The notes beneath the pieces are model-generated. The model did not search any database and was not told the DNA's origin. It saw only the letters and a program-made list of their open reading frames with translations. This document shows positions 61,903-64,000 of a DNA stretch of 64,000 nt, in pieces; the stretch's first letter is position 1; each line of letters opens with the position of its first letter. A program made the position numbers and the translations under genes. Source of the DNA: Paractinoplanes pyxinae (GTDB lineage: Bacteria; Actinomycetota; Actinomycetes; Mycobacteriales; Micromonosporaceae); assembly GCF_026626335.1 (NCBI RefSeq), contig NZ_JAPNTZ010000016.1:1-64000 (forward strand), written 5' to 3'.

Positions 61903-63064
61903 CCCGGACGGAGGCGGCCGTGTTGTTCCAGCCGATCGTTCTGAGGTCGGCCGCCGCGTAGTCCTGGTCGACGACGTAGCTGCGGTAGTTGCCCTCGGTG
62001 TTGCAGTCGGTCCACTCGAAGATCTGCACGTAGTACCGGGTGGCGCTGTCGGGGTTCTTCCGCAGGGCCCACGAGGACGCCGAGTCGTAGGCCCAGAAGC
62101 CGCTGGAGTACGAGCTGCCGGTGAGGTTCCAGCAGCCGGCGATCCCGGCCGTGCGGGTCGCCCGGAGGGTTTCGTAGCTCCGGATCAGGCGGCCGTTGTC
62201 GTAGTTGGTGTTGTCCCACAGGCAGAGGTAGCCGCCGGTGGCCGCGGTGCCGGTCGGGCAGTCGGTCCAATTGCCCTGCGCGGACTGATCCAGGAACATG
62301 CGCTGGGCGACGGTTGCCCAGAGGGCGTGCCCGGCCGGCGACGGGTGCACGCCGTCGGGCACGAGCTCGGCCTGGGAGCGCGCGTCGTTGCGGAACGCGT
62401 TGTAGGCGTCGATGACGGGCCACCGGTTCTCGCCGGCCAGCGTCCGGATGAGCTGGATGCGCTGGGCGTGCGCGGCGATCTGCTCGGCGGTCTTGCCGGC
62501 CGAGCCCTCGCCCTCGGGGTTCTGCAGCACCGGGACGATGCCGGCGGCGGGGTGCTTGGCCTGCAGCGCGCCGGTGAGGGTGGCGTAGTCCGGGTAGGTG
62601 GTGGCGGCGCCCTCGTTGTGGCTGTAGTTGATCACGTACAGGTCGCCGGCGTGCGCGGTGAGCTTCGCGAACCGGGTGGCATCGGTGGCGTAGCTCGCCT
62701 TGGTGCCGGGCACACTGCCGTTGTAGATGGTCAGCGCGGGCCCGCTCGGGGCGCCGGCTCCGAGCACGGTCGCGGTGCCGTAGGCCTGGTCGGGATCGGA
62801 CCACGTCCGGTACGTGGTGCGGTGTTCGGGGCTGCGGCCGGCCAGCCACACGGAGAGGCTGTGGAACCACTCGCTCGTCTCGTTGCCGGTCGAGTCGCCG
62901 AGCAGCGTGACGACGGCGGACTGGCCGCTGTCGAGCCGTTGCAGCAGATCCGCCGGTGCGGCGTCGGCCGGCGCCGCGGACGCGTCAGCGCTCCAGGCCG
63001 GGGCGGGGTTGGTGGCGCAGACGATGATCAAGGTGAGGGTGGCAGCAAGTCGGCGCAGCAACAT
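61886..63064 (-). CDS. Secreted SGNH hydrolase with a C-terminal peptidase-inhibitor I36-like domain
   Basis: A 392-residue exported protein. The signal peptide ends near A-W-S-A. Residues about 50-270 are an SGNH/GDSL-like esterase with block I V-T-L-L-G-D-S-T-G-N-E, a block-III-like N-Y-S-H-N-E and the final P-D-G-V-H-P-S-P-A-G-H. Residues about 290-380 resemble the I36 (SMI-like) secreted inhibitor fold: C-P-x-G, G-Y-L-C-L-W-D-N-T-N-Y and paired cysteines. Such modules are common in actinomycete exoproteins. GGAG precedes ATG 63064. It lies 61 bp downstream of a tachylectin-like gene on the same strand. Confidence 0.8.
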   Translation of the reverse strand: MLLRRLAATLTLIIVCATNPAPAWSADASAAPADAAPADLLQRLDSGQSAVVTLLGDSTGNETSEWFHSLSVWLAGRSPEHRTTYRTWSDPDQAYGTATVLGAGAPSGPALTIYNGSVPGTKASYATDATRFAKLTAHAGDLYVINYSHNEGAATTYPDYATLTGALQAKHPAAGIVPVLQNPEGEGSAGKTAEQIAAHAQRIQLIRTLAGENRWPVIDAYNAFRNDARSQAELVPDGVHPSPAGHALWATVAQRMFLDQSAQGNWTDCPTGTAATGGYLCLWDNTNYDNGRLIRSYETLRATRTAGIAGCWNLTGSSYSSGFWAYDSASSWALRKNPDSATRYYVQIFEWTDCNTEGNYRSYVVDQDYAAADLRTIGWNNTAASVRVTIAP

Positions 63065-63125
63065 GGCGGAGGGGGCTCCTCAGTGGGTCCCGGCACGGCT
63101 GCGCCGGGACCCGCGGGGTCAGCGG

Positions 63126-64000
63126 TCAGGAGATGTAGGGCTGGGCCGACAGGGCGATCTGGTTCCAGCCGGCGGTGTCCACCGGGTCGTCCGGGAAGGA
63201 GCGGATGTCGGTGCCCGAGCCGTTGTCCGGGTCGGCGTCCTTGAACCGCAGCAGGGCTCCGGCGGACGTACGGACGAAGTAGTCGCCGTTGCCGGGTGAC
63301 ACCAGTGACGCGTAGTTCCAGCCGGAGGCCGCGAGGACCTGCGCCGGCGACCACTCGCCCTCCCGGCTGATCGGGTAGCTGAGCAGGCGCCCGTCGGACG
63401 TGGTGCCGAGCACGTGCCCGAGCAGGGGCGCGGCCAGGGTGGTCTGGGTGAAGCCGGTGCCGACCTGCACGTTGTCGGTGATGTCGCCCGCGACCGGCTT
63501 CGCCTTGGTCAGCCGGTAGCGCCGCAGGGTGCTGCCGGCGATGCCGTACAGGGTGTCGTTGCCGTCGAAGGTCAGCAGCCGGTGCGACCAGCCGGCGGCG
63601 ATTTTCACCGGCGGAGCGAACAGCAGCGCCGGCTTGGTGGCGATGATGTCGACCCGGTACAGGTTGAAGCTGGTGGTCGTGTCGGTGACCAGCAGGGTGT
63701 TGTAGTTCAGGGTGGCCAGGGTGCCCGGCGTGAACGGCAGCGTCGCCGCGGAGACGACGGTCGGGCCGTCCCGGTCGCCGGTCACCGAGTCGATCGCCGT
63801 GTAGGTCAACCGCTTGTCGCTGGTGAGGCCGAAGATCGAGGTGTCGACCGGGCTCTGCGGGTTAGCGTCGAACGGCACGGCGGCCAGCATCGACATGGTC
63901 CAGCCCGCGGTGTCCACCGGGTCGTTCGGGTAGGACACCAGGCCGGCGCCGTTCAGGTCGTTCGGCGTCGGGTCGCTGAACCGCTGCAGGCCACCGGCGG
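63126..64000 (-). CDS. Tachylectin-2-like beta-propeller protein, N-terminus outside window
   Basis: At least 291 residues of a propeller protein whose frame is open through base 64000, so the start is beyond the right edge. A full propeller is seen (S-I-F-G-L-T-S-D-K-R-L-T-Y, Y-N-T-L-L-V-T, G-W-S-H-R-L-L-T-F-D-G-N-D-T-L-Y-G-I), ending D-D-P-V-D-T-A-G-W. The same end motif (N-D-P-V-D-T-A-G-W) also appears before it, so a second propeller lies upstream. The blades match the lectin proteins at 24-30 kb but are more diverged. It is probably co-transcribed with the SGNH hydrolase. Confidence 0.78.
   Translation of the reverse strand, partial: AGGLQRFSDPTPNDLNGAGLVSYPNDPVDTAGWTMSMLAAVPFDANPQSPVDTSIFGLTSDKRLTYTAIDSVTGDRDGPTVVSAATLPFTPGTLATLNYNTLLVTDTTTSFNLYRVDIIATKPALLFAPPVKIAAGWSHRLLTFDGNDTLYGIAGSTLRRYRLTKAKPVAGDITDNVQVGTGFTQTTLAAPLLGHVLGTTSDGRLLSYPISREGEWSPAQVLAASGWNYASLVSPGNGDYFVRTSAGALLRFKDADPDNGSGTDIRSFPDDPVDTAGWNQIALSAQPYIS

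Overview
The window is very GC-rich and gene-dense. It has many 4-bp start/stop overlaps (ATGA, GTGA), frequent GTG and TTG starts, and actinobacterial families (AfsR/SARP regulators, ANTAR, DUF1048 with PadR, ESX-like proteins, a DtxR-type iron box, leaderless TANNNT promoters). It reads as a chromosomal segment of a filamentous actinomycete, most likely Micromonosporaceae (Actinoplanes-like); the family is inference. I found no rRNA, tRNA, CRISPR array, intact transposase or replication origin.

Region by region. (1) 1-2.3 kb: biological-conflict genes, a CHAT protease-like protein cut by the left edge, a Trypco2-domain protein and a TIR remnant. (2) 2.7-8.7 kb: a secreted serine hydrolase, a duplicated secreted repeat protein, a DUF389 membrane protein, and an autoregulated-looking PadR/DUF1048/DUF1048 operon. 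(3) 8.8-21.3 kb: a potassium region. It holds a reverse-strand kdp set (leader peptide-sized ORF, kdpF, A, B, C, then kdpD, kdpE), an AsnC-ligand-domain protein, a small membrane protein, a LysA-like PLP protein and an APC/KimA-like permease. Their intergenic regions share an 11-bp-spaced direct repeat (TTRACGS-N4-TTRACGS) that looks like one OmpR-family regulon, probably KdpE. (4) 21.3-24.1 kb: a TIR-transmembrane-WD40 protein. (5) 24.2-36.1 kb: three secreted proteins that each join a tachylectin-2-like beta-propeller to a different cell-wall-hydrolase-like domain, with an SARP regulator in the same run. They are flanked by two larger SARP/NB-ARC/TPR regulators, one interrupted by an in-frame stop.

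(6) 36.5-42.9 kb: a 2005-residue Rhs/YD-repeat toxin with a HINT domain and a PD-(D/E)XK-like tip, followed by its probable immunity gene. (7) 43-45.4 kb: a lipoprotein and a reverse-strand operon of ESX/WXG100-like small proteins. (8) 45.5-50.3 kb: signalling and stress genes (STAS protein, SpoIIE-type phosphatase joined to an RsbW-like kinase domain, GAF-ANTAR protein), then a TetR repressor with twin palindromes in front of a cupin gene, and a ChW-repeat secreted protein. (9) 50.3-51.3 kb: a deazaflavin-dependent nitroreductase-like protein and TrmO. (10) 51.3-61.9 kb: a tightly overlapping iron-siderophore operon (SIP-methyltransferase fusion, binding protein, two FecCD permeases, ATPase, asymmetric ABC exporter pair) with an iron box, and a divergent double AraC regulator. 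(11) 61.9-64 kb: an SGNH hydrolase with an I36-like tail and another tachylectin-like propeller protein cut by the right edge.

The strongest candidates for something new are the modular lectin/wall-hydrolase family with its SARP regulators, the shared OmpR-type box across the potassium region, the SIP-methyltransferase fusion beside a double AraC regulator, and the Rhs effector whose immunity gene seems to have its own leaderless promoter inside the toxin stop codon.
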